A stretch of 64,000 nt of DNA from Pseudomonas tritici (GCF_014268275.3 NZ_CP077084.1:2790001-2854000), one strand, 5' to 3'; shown: positions 17,976 to 26,952, numbered from the stretch's first letter. A program made the numbers and translations. The notes: a model not told the origin generated them from the letters alone.

Positions 17976-18010
17976 TCTAGCTCTGATTAAGCCGTTTCCT
18001 AAGGTAGACA

Positions 18011-19639
18011 ATGACGATCTCTCGACGTGGGTTCATCGCAGGCCTGGCGCTGACTGGCGCGGCTGTGCCCGCGGCCTTGTATGCCCATCGCGAGTTGACG
18101 CGTGAAGAGTTTCCCATCACCCCTGGCGAAGCCACCGTGGACTTGGCGGATACCGACGGCCAGCACCTGGCGAACACCCTGCGAGGGGTGTGGAACCTGC
18201 GCCTGGAAGGTCGCGACGCGGGCCTCAAGGGCTTACCGTTGCAAGGCCTGATGTTGCTGCTCGACATTGCCCCCCGTGGGCGCGGCCTGCGCGGCTACCT
18301 GGACACTGCCGCCAACCTGCGCGCCGAGGGTGAGCCTCGTTACCGGGTGCTCGGGGACCTGCTGACGGGCGAGGGTGCCGTGCTGTATTGGCGATTGATC
18401 GACCGCGACTCGGCCGACGGCATACCCGCCTACGAATTCAAGATGACCCTTGATGAAGTCTGGGCCAACTTCGCCAATGCCGGCAGCGCTACCCTCAGCG
18501 GGCAGATTCTTGAGCTGGACCGGCCGCTGGCGCTGGTTGAGCGCGACAATCGTTTTATCGCCCACAAGCAAGCGTTTCCTGAAGCGCGCGAACGCATCGG
18601 CCTCAACCCGGCCCTGTTGGCCTGGCTGATTGCTCCCGAGCACCGCTTGTTCCACCAACTGTGGCACGCCACCCGCGACCAATGGCACAAACTCTCCGAA
18701 GAAAAACGCGACGCTCTGCGCGGCATCGGCTGGCAACCCGGCCCGCGGGGCCAGGAGCGCGACGCCCGGGGCAAGCGCAAAGACCGCAACGGCTCGGGCA
18801 TCGACTTCTTCTTCATGCACCGGCACATGCTCGGCACCGCGCGCTCCCTGCAGGATTTGCCCTCGTGGCCGCAATTCCCCGAACCGCAGCCGGCGTTGGA
18901 ACGTGATCGACTGGGCTTCCTGCGTTACTTCGACAACCACGACGGCTTCGCGCTGCCGCCCACGTGGTCGGCGCCGGATGACAGCGCCTACACCCAGTGG
19001 GTCAGCGACATCAAGGCCGCCGAGACCTATCACAGCAACTTTCAGGTGTGGGAATCCCAATACCGCGACCCCCGTTATTTGTCCAAACTGACACTCGGGC
19101 AGTTGGGTTCAGAGATGGAGTTGGGCCTGCACGACTGGCTGCACATGCGCTGGGCCTCGGTGCCGCGTGACCCCTCCAACGGTGCGCCGGTGCCGTTCGC
19201 CCGTGACCCGTCCGACTTCGCCCCACGCTGGTACACGGCGGAGAACGACTTTCTCGGCGACCCGTTTTCCTCCCATGTGAACCCAGTGTTCTGGCACTTT
19301 CACGGCTGGATCGACGACCGTATCGAAGACTGGTTTCGCGCCCATGAGCGCTTCAATCCGGGTGAAGTCCGCCGCATGCAAGTCAACGGCGTGGCCTGGT
19401 TCGCGCCGGGCCGCTGGGTCGAGGTGGGAGACCCGTGGCTGGGCCCGGATACGCATGGCTGCAGTACGACGCCGGGGTTGCAGATGGGGCGGTCGATGGA
19501 AATGGACCCGGAGACCATGAAACTGGCGCTGCGGATCACCTTTGGCGAAGACGAAGGCATGTTGCAGGGGCTGTTCAAGCGAGTGCCGAAGCGGCCCTGG
19601 TATGCGCGGCACCTGAAGCTGAAGCCGCGCGAGGTTTGA
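18011..19639 (+). CDS. pvdP: Periplasmic tyrosinase that forms the pyoverdine chromophore
   Basis: This 542-residue protein starts with a twin-arginine signal (ISRRGFIAGLALTG) and continues with a PvdP-type tyrosinase. Candidate copper-binding histidines are in FFMHRHMLG (near 274), LGLHDWLHMRW (near 375) and SSHVNPVFWHFHGW (near 420-432). PvdP oxidises ferribactin to dihydropyoverdine, acting before PvdO. AAGG precedes the ATG, and the promoter is the box at 17952. This gene ends the pyoverdine block. The opmQ/pvdRT efflux genes that follow pvdP in P. aeruginosa are absent here. Confidence 0.92.
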   Translation: MTISRRGFIAGLALTGAAVPAALYAHRELTREEFPITPGEATVDLADTDGQHLANTLRGVWNLRLEGRDAGLKGLPLQGLMLLLDIAPRGRGLRGYLDTAANLRAEGEPRYRVLGDLLTGEGAVLYWRLIDRDSADGIPAYEFKMTLDEVWANFANAGSATLSGQILELDRPLALVERDNRFIAHKQAFPEARERIGLNPALLAWLIAPEHRLFHQLWHATRDQWHKLSEEKRDALRGIGWQPGPRGQERDARGKRKDRNGSGIDFFFMHRHMLGTARSLQDLPSWPQFPEPQPALERDRLGFLRYFDNHDGFALPPTWSAPDDSAYTQWVSDIKAAETYHSNFQVWESQYRDPRYLSKLTLGQLGSEMELGLHDWLHMRWASVPRDPSNGAPVPFARDPSDFAPRWYTAENDFLGDPFSSHVNPVFWHFHGWIDDRIEDWFRAHERFNPGEVRRMQVNGVAWFAPGRWVEVGDPWLGPDTHGCSTTPGLQMGRSMEMDPETMKLALRITFGEDEGMLQGLFKRVPKRPWYARHLKLKPREV

Positions 19640-19686
19640 GTGCCCGGCTGCGACCCGACAAGCCAGCGCCACAGGGCGGTGGTGCT

Positions 19687-20376
19687 TCATGGATGTGCAG
19701 CCGTGTCATCCTCCGTCGAATACAGCCACCGCAACAACGAATGCCGCCCACTGATCCCCAGCTTGATCGCTGCGCGTTTCAAGTAACTCTCGATGGTATT
19801 GACCTTCAATGCCAACTCCTCTGCCAGCTCCGGCGCCGTGCGCCCGGCCAGCAGCCCCAGGCACACCTCGAGCTCACGGTTGGACAACGTTAGCCCTGAC
19901 TGTACCAACCGCTCTTCAATGCGCCGGCGCAGGGTTTCGATACCCTGGTTTTGCGGCATCACCGGGTCGCTGTCCTGGCGGCACGGGTGGATTGCCGCGA
20001 TGTGCTTTTCCACCATGGGCAACAGCAGCGTGGAGAAGTCCTGCAGCATGCTGCGTTCCTGCGGCGAGAAGTTGTCTGACGGGTGTGAGCGATACACCGA
20101 CAGCACGTAGCGTACGTCGTCCTTGTGGCGGGTGAGGTGCAATTGCGCGGCGTGCTGTTCCCCGTCCAGGGTTGCCACCGAGTCGGTATAGACCGGGCTG
20201 ATCTTGCGGCGGGTGTGCCCGTCGGTACTGACCTGCAATTGGGTGATATGGGTGGCGTCCACTGCCAGTTGGGTGAGGATAAGGTCATGCAGCATGCGTG
20301 GGAAATGGCGACTGCCGGTGCTGGCGATGACCTTGCCAATATGAGGAAACAAGTGTGCGTTCATCAATTCGTCCAT
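19687..20376 (-). CDS. LuxR-family transcriptional regulator
   Basis: This 229-residue protein carries a C-terminal LuxR-type helix-turn-helix of about 60 residues, with LTLSNRELEVCLGLLAGRT, APELAEELALKVNTIESYLK and AAIKLGISGR. The N-terminal 140 residues lack a recognisable receiver or autoinducer-binding signature, so the input is unknown. The protein could also start four codons later at MNAHLFPH. It is convergent with pvdP, which ends 48 bases away, and has no obvious operon partner. I infer no link to pyoverdine beyond adjacency. Confidence 0.8.
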   Translation of the reverse strand: MDELMNAHLFPHIGKVIASTGSRHFPRMLHDLILTQLAVDATHITQLQVSTDGHTRRKISPVYTDSVATLDGEQHAAQLHLTRHKDDVRYVLSVYRSHPSDNFSPQERSMLQDFSTLLLPMVEKHIAAIHPCRQDSDPVMPQNQGIETLRRRIEERLVQSGLTLSNRELEVCLGLLAGRTAPELAEELALKVNTIESYLKRAAIKLGISGRHSLLRWLYSTEDDTAAHP

Positions 20377-20907
20377 GAGGCGTGCAGGTGCTCGGCTTTA
20401 TAGCGGCGGGGATTGAGAGGCTAGCCAATGCGAACAACCTGCCGTGATAGTCCTTCCCGCCGGGACCTATGCTAGTACAGCCTGGCGGCGGGAAGGGGAT
20501 CCAATCTGAAAAGATCGGCTCAAGCACTCACAAGCTGAGTACGACGCGGCGCGGCGCGCGCGCACTTAGCCAGCTCCCACAGGAAAGCAGACCTGCGGAG
20601 TACCCCAAAACTGCTTTTGATCTGCTCTGCTTTTGATCTGGCTTGTGATCTTGATCTGAGGCGGCCCTGAGGGCACGCGGAGCCTAAGCGAGGTGCCGAG
20701 TGGTGGGGCAAGAGCCCTTTGCTTACTTTGGGCTGGGCCGGCATTCCGGCTTTTCCAAAGTGAGCCGCCGTAAGGGCGGAACCCTAAGTTGCCGTTACCC
20801 AAATAACGGATATGTACCCCCCAAACAGCACGTACATCCAATTTTCCCCACCCCAACCCCCTGCAAACTACCCTCATCGCTGAAACATCAAGGCAGAGGG
20901 ACACCCC
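20377..20907. other. Intergenic region with a dispersed repeat, no gene
   Basis: About 530 bases separate the LuxR-type gene from the next operon. The first 200 bases show no convincing coding frame. The rest is the dispersed repeat described separately, followed by the presumed promoter of the downstream gene. Confidence 0.6.
20596..20815. repeat. Dispersed non-coding repeat with inverted arms
   Basis: The segment has direct copies of CTTTTGATCTG followed by internal inverted arms such as ACTTTGG...CCAAAGT (about 20728 and 20755) and GGGTTCCG-like ends. I recognise it as an intergenic repeat common in P. fluorescens genomes, often mis-annotated as a short protein. That recognition is from memory, not a search. 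Confidence 0.5.
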
Positions 20908-21498
20908 ATGGACCCAGCACCAAAACCAGGCTCCGACGAAGTCGTCACCCTGGTGGTCAAACACCTGATCAAACAAGGCAGTGAAGCCGATTACGAAGCC
21001 TGGCTACGCCGCATCGTGCGCATCGCCGGCGACCGTCCTGGCCATCTGGGCGTCGATGTGGTGCGCGGTAAGCAGGGCAAGCTGGCGTTGTTCACCTGCG
21101 TATTGCGCTACCGCTCCACCGATGACCTGAAAACCTGGCTCGACTCCCCAGAGCGCAAAACCCTGATCGCCGAAGCCACGCCCATGCTGGCCGACGGCGA
21201 CAAGACCGAAATCGGCGCCGCCAACGAATTTTGGTTCGCGCCCCTGGCCGACAGCGCCGCCAAGCCGCCGCGCTGGAAGCAGGCGGTGGTCAGCCTGTTC
21301 GTGATTCTGCCGCAGACCTTGCTGTTGCCGTTCATCTGGGGGCCGATCCTGCGTCTGCACCCGTTCTTGTCCAACTACGTGGTCTCCACCTTTCTGGTCA
21401 CCCTGACCATCGTCCTGCTGGTGGTCTACCTGCTGATGCCGGCGGCTACCCGCCTGTTCGCTCCCTGGCTTGAAGCCTCTGTAAAGGAAACCCTATGA
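20908..21498 (+). CDS. Antibiotic-biosynthesis-monooxygenase-like protein with two membrane helices
   Basis: Residues 10-110 of this 196-residue protein look like an ABM-type dimeric alpha/beta barrel (VTLVVKHLIKQGSEADYEAW, GHLGVDVVRG). The C-terminal 70 residues contain two hydrophobic helices (about 128-150 and 160-180). This ABM-plus-membrane architecture occurs in uncharacterised proteins, and the reaction is unknown. The stop overlaps the ATG of the following amidohydrolase by four bases, so the two are probably translationally coupled. It may be a membrane-tethered binding or oxygenase partner for that enzyme, but this is inference. Confidence 0.75.
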   Translation: MDPAPKPGSDEVVTLVVKHLIKQGSEADYEAWLRRIVRIAGDRPGHLGVDVVRGKQGKLALFTCVLRYRSTDDLKTWLDSPERKTLIAEATPMLADGDKTEIGAANEFWFAPLADSAAKPPRWKQAVVSLFVILPQTLLLPFIWGPILRLHPFLSNYVVSTFLVTLTIVLLVVYLLMPAATRLFAPWLEASVKETL

Positions 21499-23333
21499 AC
21501 GCCGATCTGATTCTGTTCAATGGCCAGTTCCACACCGTGGACCGTGAAAACCCACGTGCAACCGCCGTCGCCATCAGCCAGGGGCGATTTGTTGCCGTAG
21601 GCACCGACGGTGAAGCCATGGCGCGACGTGGCAGCGGCACGAAGGTAATCGACCTCAAGGGCCGCACCGTCATCCCCGGCCTCAACGACTCGCACCTGCA
21701 CCTGATCCGTGGCGGCCTGAACTACAACCTTGAACTGCGCTGGGAAGGCGTGCCGTCCCTGGCCGATGCCTTGCGCATGCTCAAGGACCAGGCTGATCGA
21801 ACCCCGACGCCGCAATGGGTGCGTGTGGTCGGTGGCTGGAACGAATTCCAGTTCGCGGAAAAGCGCATGCCAACCCTGGAAGAGTTGAACCAGGCCGCGC
21901 CGGATACCCCGGTCTTCGTGCTGCACCTTTACGACCGTGCCTTGCTCAACCGTGCCGCGCTGCGTGTGGCCGGCTACACCAAGGACACGCCAAACCCTCC
22001 GGGTGGCGAGATCGTGCGTGACAGCAATGGCAACCCCACTGGCATGCTGGTGGCGCGGCCTAACGCTATGATCCTGTATTCGACCCTGGCCAAGGGCCCG
22101 AAACTGCCGCTGGAATACCAGGTCAACTCGACCCGCCAGTTCATGCGCGAGCTCAATCGCCTGGGGCTCACCAGCGCCATTGATGCCGGCGGTGGTTTCC
22201 AGAACTACCCCGATGACTACGCGGTGATCGAGCAACTGGCCAAAGACGAACAGTTGACGGTGCGCATCGCCTACAACCTGTTCACCCAGAAGCCCAAGGA
22301 AGAACTCAGCGACTTCAAGAACTGGACCGGCAGCGTCACCCTGCACCAGGGCGATGACTACCTGCGCCACAACGGCGCGGGCGAGATGCTGGTGTTCTCG
22401 GCGGCGGACTTCGAAGACTTCCTTGAGCCGCGCCCCGACTTGCCGCTGACCATGGAGCAGGAGCTGGAGCCGGTGGTGCGCCATCTGGTGGAGCAGCGCT
22501 GGCCGTTCCGTCTGCACGCGACTTATGACGAATCCATCTCGCGCATGCTCGACGTGTTTGAGAAGGTCAACCGCGATATCCCGTTCAACGGTTTGCCGTG
22601 GTTCTTCGATCACGCCGAAACCATCACCCCGAAAAACATCGAGCGCGTACGTGCCCTCGGCGGCGGGATTGCGATTCAGGACCGCATGGCGTTCCAGGGC
22701 GAGTACTTCGTCGAGCGTTACGGCGCCAAAGCAGCCGAAGCCACGCCGCCGATCAAACGCATGTTGGCCGAAGGCGTACCGGTAGGGGCGGGCACTGACG
22801 CCACGCGGGTGTCGAGCTACAACCCATGGACCTCGTTGTACTGGATGGTCAGCGGGCGCACCGTCGGCGGCCTGGAGCTGCACGCCGAAGGCCTGCCGCG
22901 CCTCACCGCGCTGGAACTGTTCACCCATGGCAGCGCCTGGTTCTCGTCCGAACAGGGCAAGAAGGGCCAGATCAAGGTTGGGCAATTGGCGGATGTGGCC
23001 GCGCTGTCGGCGGACTTTTTCAGTGTCGATGAAGAAGCCATCAAGTGGATCGAATCGGTACTGACCGTGGTCGGCGGCAACGTGGTCTACGGTGCTGGCG
23101 ATTTCGAAGATTACGCACCGCCACGGGTTCCGGTGCTGCCGGACTGGTCGCCGGTGGTCAAGGTGCCGGGTCACTGGCGTCCAAGTTCGCCTTTGCAAGC
23201 TCAGGTTCACCACTGCAGCGGCCCGTGCGGCGTGCATTCCCACAGCCATGAAAAGGCGCGTCTTTCCAGCGTGCCGGTCAGCGACTTCCAGGGTTTCTGG
23301 GGGGCGTTTGGCTGCTCGTGCTTTGCTTTCTGA
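21495..23333 (+). CDS. Amidohydrolase family 3 (YtcJ-like) metal-dependent hydrolase
   Basis: This 612-residue protein begins with the amidohydrolase hallmark DLILFNGQFHTVD and the metal-binding PGLNDSHLHL (near residue 62). Later come FRLHATYDES (near 338), FDHAETI (near 372) and GAGTDATRV (near 435), as in the YtcJ/NfdA group that includes N-substituted formamide deformylases. The substrate cannot be told from sequence. The last 45 residues are an unusual Cys/His-rich tail (HHCSGPCGVHSHSH, then GCSCFAF). The ATG overlaps the upstream stop (ATGA), and a YcaC-like hydrolase follows after 28 bases. Confidence 0.85.
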   Translation: MNADLILFNGQFHTVDRENPRATAVAISQGRFVAVGTDGEAMARRGSGTKVIDLKGRTVIPGLNDSHLHLIRGGLNYNLELRWEGVPSLADALRMLKDQADRTPTPQWVRVVGGWNEFQFAEKRMPTLEELNQAAPDTPVFVLHLYDRALLNRAALRVAGYTKDTPNPPGGEIVRDSNGNPTGMLVARPNAMILYSTLAKGPKLPLEYQVNSTRQFMRELNRLGLTSAIDAGGGFQNYPDDYAVIEQLAKDEQLTVRIAYNLFTQKPKEELSDFKNWTGSVTLHQGDDYLRHNGAGEMLVFSAADFEDFLEPRPDLPLTMEQELEPVVRHLVEQRWPFRLHATYDESISRMLDVFEKVNRDIPFNGLPWFFDHAETITPKNIERVRALGGGIAIQDRMAFQGEYFVERYGAKAAEATPPIKRMLAEGVPVGAGTDATRVSSYNPWTSLYWMVSGRTVGGLELHAEGLPRLTALELFTHGSAWFSSEQGKKGQIKVGQLADVAALSADFFSVDEEAIKWIESVLTVVGGNVVYGAGDFEDYAPPRVPVLPDWSPVVKVPGHWRPSSPLQAQVHHCSGPCGVHSHSHEKARLSSVPVSDFQGFWGAFGCSCFAF

Positions 23334-23361
23334 ATCCCCTACATCCCACAGGAGTTACCCC

Positions 23362-23979
23362 ATGACTTACAAGCGCTTGAACAAAGATGACGCCGTTGTC
23401 CTGTTGGTCGATCACCAGACCGGCCTGATCTCGCTGGTACAGGACTTCTCTCCGAACGAATTCAAGAACAACGTACTGGCCCTGGCCGACGTCGCGAAGT
23501 TCTTCAACCTGCCGACCATCCTCACTACAAGCTTTGAAAGCGGCCCTAACGGTCCGCTGGTTCCAGAGCTCAAAGCCATGTTCCCGGACGCGCCGTACAT
23601 CCCGCGCCCTGGCCAGATCAACGCCTGGGACAACGAAGATTTCGTCAAGGCCGTCAAGGCAACCGGCCGCAAGCAGATCATCATCGCCGGCGTGGTGACT
23701 GATGTCTGCGTGGCGTTCCCAACCCTGTGCGCCCTGGATGAAGGCTTCGAAGTGTTCGTGGTCACCGACGCTTCCGGCACCTTCAACGAAACCGTGCAAC
23801 AGGCTGCCTGGGCGCGCATGACCGCCGCCGGTGCCCAACTGGTGAACTGGTTCTCGGTGGCCTGTGAGCTGCAAGTTGACTGGCGCAACGACATGGAAGG
23901 CCTGGCCAACCTGCTGTCGCCACGCATCCCTAACTACCGCAACCTGATGAACAGCTACTCGGCGTTTACGGCCAAGTAA
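23362..23979 (+). CDS. YcaC-like isochorismatase-family cysteine hydrolase
   Basis: This 205-residue isochorismatase-fold protein has the catalytic triad pattern: Asp in LLVDHQTG (near 17), a Lys in the middle and Cys in GVVTDVCVAFPT (near 118). It resembles YcaC and similar hydrolases of unknown substrate. The start at MTYKRLNKDD follows a clean GGAG at 23351. The 28-base spacing from the amidohydrolase suggests one transcript, perhaps acting in sequence on an amide-containing compound; that pathway idea is inference. Confidence 0.88.
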   Translation: MTYKRLNKDDAVVLLVDHQTGLISLVQDFSPNEFKNNVLALADVAKFFNLPTILTTSFESGPNGPLVPELKAMFPDAPYIPRPGQINAWDNEDFVKAVKATGRKQIIIAGVVTDVCVAFPTLCALDEGFEVFVVTDASGTFNETVQQAAWARMTAAGAQLVNWFSVACELQVDWRNDMEGLANLLSPRIPNYRNLMNSYSAFTAK

Positions 23980-24006
23980 CTGTATAAACACCGCACTGCT
24001 GAACCC

Positions 24007-24097
24007 TGTGGGAGCCGGGCTTGCCCGCGAGGGCGGTGTGTCAGCTGACAGCAATGTTGGCTGACACACCGCCATCGCAGGCAAGCCAGCTCCCACA
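24007..24097. repeat. REPIN-type palindrome
   Basis: TGTGGGAGCCGGGCTTGCCC at 24007 faces its near-inverse ending TCCCACA at 24097, with the centre TCAGCTGACA..TGTTGGCTGA also palindromic. It belongs to the same family as the copies at 14217 and 33880 and lies between a stop codon and the next promoter. Confidence 0.85.
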
Positions 24098-24161
24098 TTT
24101 TGTTTTGTGGTGTGGCCACTCACAGGCTATAAGTCCGCTAAATGTCCACCGAGAAGCGACA

Positions 24162-25043
24162 ATGAACCCCTTTGAAGACATGCGCCTGTTCTGCCAAGTC
24201 ATGGAATCCGGCAGTTTTACCGCCGCCGCCGAACAGCTGGGCCTGTCCAAGCAGTTCGTCAGCCGCCGCCTGATCCAACTGGAAGATCGCCTGGGCGTGC
24301 GCCTGCTCAACCGCTCCACACGCCGCCTGGATGTCACGCCACTCGGCCAGAGTTATTACGAATCCGCCTTGCGCCTGCTCAGTGAAGTCGAGCAAGTGGA
24401 GCAGGGCATTGCCGGGCAGAACAGCGAGCCACGCGGCACCATTCGCCTCAGCGCGCCGTTGTCGTTTGCCATGGCCCATTTGGGCTGCCTGTTGCCGCAG
24501 TTTTTGCAGCGCCATCCGCAGGTGTCGGTGGAAGTCGACTTAAGCGATCGCCCCGTGGACCTGATCGGCGAGGGCTACGATCTGGTGCTGCGCATTGGCA
24601 CCTTGGAAGATTCCACCCTGATCGCCCGCCGTATTGCCAGCATCCCACGGGTGTACTGCGCCAGCCCCGAGTACCTGGCCCTGCGCGGTACGCCGTTGCA
24701 GCCCGAGGACCTGGCCCAGCACGATTGCCTGCCTTATGGCCATGGCCGCCAGGTGCAATGGCGCTTCAAGGGCAAGGTGCAGGCGCTGAATGTCAGCGGG
24801 CGCATGCGCGTCAATAACGGCGACCTGCTGCGCGATACCGCCATTGCTGGGCTGGGCGTGACGTACCTGCCGACCTTTATCGTCGGCGATGCGTTGAAGG
24901 ACGGCCGCCTGGTCAGCCTACTGGACGAGTTCGCCCCCGAAGCCCTGACCCTGTCGGCCGTGTACCCGCAACACCGGCAGAGCTCGCGACCGGTGCAGGC
25001 GCTGGTGGAGTTCCTGCGTGAGCGCCTGGCGAATGATGGTTAA
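24162..25043 (+). CDS. LysR-family transcriptional regulator
   Basis: This 293-residue regulator has an N-terminal winged helix (FCQVMESGSFTAAAEQLGLS, QLEDRLGVRLLNRSTRR) and a C-terminal substrate-binding domain, with LSDRPVDLIGEGYDLVLRIG typical of the CrgA-type LysR subgroup. The start MNPFEDMRLF is chosen over an upstream in-frame ATG, because that one lies within the palindrome. It is co-directional with the amidohydrolase/YcaC genes but separated from them by the REPIN, so it need not control them. Confidence 0.88.
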   Translation: MNPFEDMRLFCQVMESGSFTAAAEQLGLSKQFVSRRLIQLEDRLGVRLLNRSTRRLDVTPLGQSYYESALRLLSEVEQVEQGIAGQNSEPRGTIRLSAPLSFAMAHLGCLLPQFLQRHPQVSVEVDLSDRPVDLIGEGYDLVLRIGTLEDSTLIARRIASIPRVYCASPEYLALRGTPLQPEDLAQHDCLPYGHGRQVQWRFKGKVQALNVSGRMRVNNGDLLRDTAIAGLGVTYLPTFIVGDALKDGRLVSLLDEFAPEALTLSAVYPQHRQSSRPVQALVEFLRERLANDG

Positions 25044-25164
25044 CCAAGTGCAGATGTCCAGGGCTTGTATGGGTTCCTGGATCTTGTTTGTGAAGGCCGC
25101 AAGCGAACCCTTTGACGTGGTGACAATGGGGGCTGATGTAACGATTTCCCGCCTGCACGGTTGG

Positions 25165-25570
25165 CTAAGGCTCGGCCACATCCAGCGACGCCAGCCCTAT
25201 CTGCCCATTGTCCAGCGCTTCCAGCAGCGCCTCCTGATCCAGCAAACCACCTCGGGCAATGTTGATCAGATGCAGCCCCGGCTTGGCACTGCCCAGCACA
25301 TCACGGTTCATGATATGCCGCGTGGCCTCGGTCAGCGGCGCTGCCCCGCGAGGTGGTCACCGGGGGCCGTTGAACAGCCATTGCGGATAAAAGTCGATGC
25401 CTGACGACACCAGGTGCACCCACTGTGCGCCGTAAGGCCAACCCGGAGGCAGGGTGTCCGGGGCGGTGTAGCCGCGCACGTTGATCGGGCGCAGCAGCAG
25501 GATATTCGCGCTCGCGGATCACGTCGTTGTAGTCTTCGTCCAACTGGCTGGCAATCATCACCTGACTCAT
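25165..25570 (-). pseudogene. Remnant of a D-2-hydroxyacid dehydrogenase
   Basis: Translating the minus strand in different frames gives pieces of an NAD-dependent D-2-hydroxyacid dehydrogenase: MSQVMIASQLDEDYNDVI at the start, then LLLRPINVRGYT and QWVHLVSSGIDFYPQWLFNG after a frame shift. PLTEATRHIMNRDVLG and HLINIARGGLLDQEALLEAL follow, ending SLDVAEP-stop. The Rossmann core between the second and third pieces is missing and the C-terminus is cut by a stop. Its ATG overlaps the stop of the upstream acyl-CoA-dehydrogenase-like gene, so it was once the last gene of that operon. The 120 bases between it and the LysR stop hold no recognisable gene. Confidence 0.8.
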
Positions 25571-26736
25571 GAGCGTTCCTTCTGGCGTTGGGCAAAAACG
25601 GCTTTGCCGACGCCTTGCAGGACGGCGTCGTTCTGCGGGGTATGCACGCGACTGCACAGCACGTCACGGTAATGCCGCTGCAACGGGCTATGACGTGACA
25701 GGCCAGGGTTGCCCGACGCCTCGATGGCCAGCTCCACGGCGCGGATGGCGTTGTGGGTCACCAGGTACTTCAACTGCGCCGCATTGGCCGCTGGGGTGTG
25801 GCCCTCGGCGGCGGCGTCGAGCAGGCTGCGGTTGGCAAACAGCAGGGTGTCGATATGACCGACGGTTTCCTGGAAGCGCGGCAAGGTCGACAGCGCGGCG
25901 CCGAGGTTGGACGGTGCGCGCGCTTCCAGCCACGTCACCAACCAGTCCCGCGCGGCCTGGGCCACGGCGTCATACACCGAGGACAGCAACACCGACATCC
26001 ACAGCAAACCTTCGCCATCCAGCTCCGGCGTCGGCGCGCTCCACGGGCTGACGCTGACGGCGTGGTCCAGTGGCACCAGCACATTGTCGAGCACCACTTC
26101 ATGGCTGCAAGTAGCACGCATGCCAAGGTGATCCCACGTGTCGATGATGCTGACGCCGGGGCTGTCTTTTCGCACCAGCCAAGCGCCAACCAGCGGGTCG
26201 GCGTCATCGCTGCGCGCCCACACGCTGAACCAGCTCAAGCCATGGCTGCCGGTGGAGTAGATCTTTCGCCCGCTGATGCGCCAGCCTTCGGCGGTGCGCA
26301 CGGCGGTGGTCGCCGGAAGGCCGCCACGGGCCGGGGTGCCGAGGTCGGGTTCGACGCGCAGGGCGTTGATCAAGGCGCCGTTGCGCACCGCGTCTTCGGC
26401 CACTTGCTTGCGCAGGTGGGGCGGCCAGGTCTTACTGCCTTGCAGGCGCGTGTGCTGCAGGTACTGCATCACCAGGATCAGCGCGGTGGAAGGCTCACCC
26501 TTGGCAATCGCACGGATTGCCTTGCGCGCCTGGGGCAGGCTGGCGCCGCCGCCGCCCAAGGATCTGGGCACGGTGAGGGCGACCAAGCCGTGCTCGTGCA
26601 GCAACGTGAAGTTGGCGTGGGGGAAGACGCCGCTCTCGTCATAGACGTGCGCGGTGCCTGCCAGCTCGGCGCTGAGGCGTTCGAGCAGGGCGTCGAAGTT
26701 GGCGACTTCCACGGAGCGGAGAGACGGTTGGGTCAT
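25567..26736 (-). CDS. Acyl-CoA-dehydrogenase-fold oxidoreductase (SfnB/DszC-like)
   Basis: This 389-residue flavin-dependent acyl-CoA-dehydrogenase-fold protein has the N-terminal helical domain (LLHEHGLVALTVPRSLGGGG), the middle beta domain (GWRISGRKIYSTGSHGLSWF, GMRATCSHEVVLDNVLVP) and the C-terminal helices (AIRAVELAIEASGNPGLSR). The catalytic Glu region differs from true acyl-CoA dehydrogenases. Its place beside luciferase-like monooxygenases suggests the SfnB/DszC group that uses reduced flavin in organosulfur utilisation. The start at MTQPSLRSVE has a GAG nine bases upstream. Alternative in-frame ATGs lie at 26742 and 26793. Confidence 0.82.
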   Translation of the reverse strand: MTQPSLRSVEVANFDALLERLSAELAGTAHVYDESGVFPHANFTLLHEHGLVALTVPRSLGGGGASLPQARKAIRAIAKGEPSTALILVMQYLQHTRLQGSKTWPPHLRKQVAEDAVRNGALINALRVEPDLGTPARGGLPATTAVRTAEGWRISGRKIYSTGSHGLSWFSVWARSDDADPLVGAWLVRKDSPGVSIIDTWDHLGMRATCSHEVVLDNVLVPLDHAVSVSPWSAPTPELDGEGLLWMSVLLSSVYDAVAQAARDWLVTWLEARAPSNLGAALSTLPRFQETVGHIDTLLFANRSLLDAAAEGHTPAANAAQLKYLVTHNAIRAVELAIEASGNPGLSRHSPLQRHYRDVLCSRVHTPQNDAVLQGVGKAVFAQRQKERS

Positions 26737-26798
26737 AAGCATGTACTCGGTCAACAATGGGGGAGCGGCTTGTGTGCGCTGGTCGTGGGGCATAGGCG

Positions 26799-26931
26799 TG
26801 TAGTGAGCGGGCTTGCCCCGCGCTGGGTTGCGAAGCAGCCCCAAACCAGGCGAATCGGGTCTATCTGGAAATCGCAGTGTCTTTAGTTGGGCTGCTTCGC
26901 AGCCCAGCGCGGGGCAAGCCCGCTCACTACA
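26799..26931. repeat. Long palindromic repeat (REPIN-like, second family)
   Basis: TGTAGTGAGCGGGCTTGCCC at 26799 is mirrored by its inverse ending at 26931. The arms extend over about 43 bases and include CGCGCTGGG and GAAGCAGCCC. The outer sequence differs from the TGTGGGAGC family. It separates the oxidoreductase gene from the upstream monooxygenase gene. Confidence 0.85.
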
Positions 26932-26952
26932 GGTTCTGGCTGCGGGTGGCGG

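Noticed and set aside
20566..20976. 136-residue minus-strand protein in the repeat region
   Set aside because: It coincides with the dispersed non-coding repeat and has no family features.
21426..23249. 607-residue minus-strand open frame opposite the amidohydrolase
   Set aside because: Its composition is that of a shadow frame (rich in Arg, His and Gln), and the plus strand has clear catalytic motifs.
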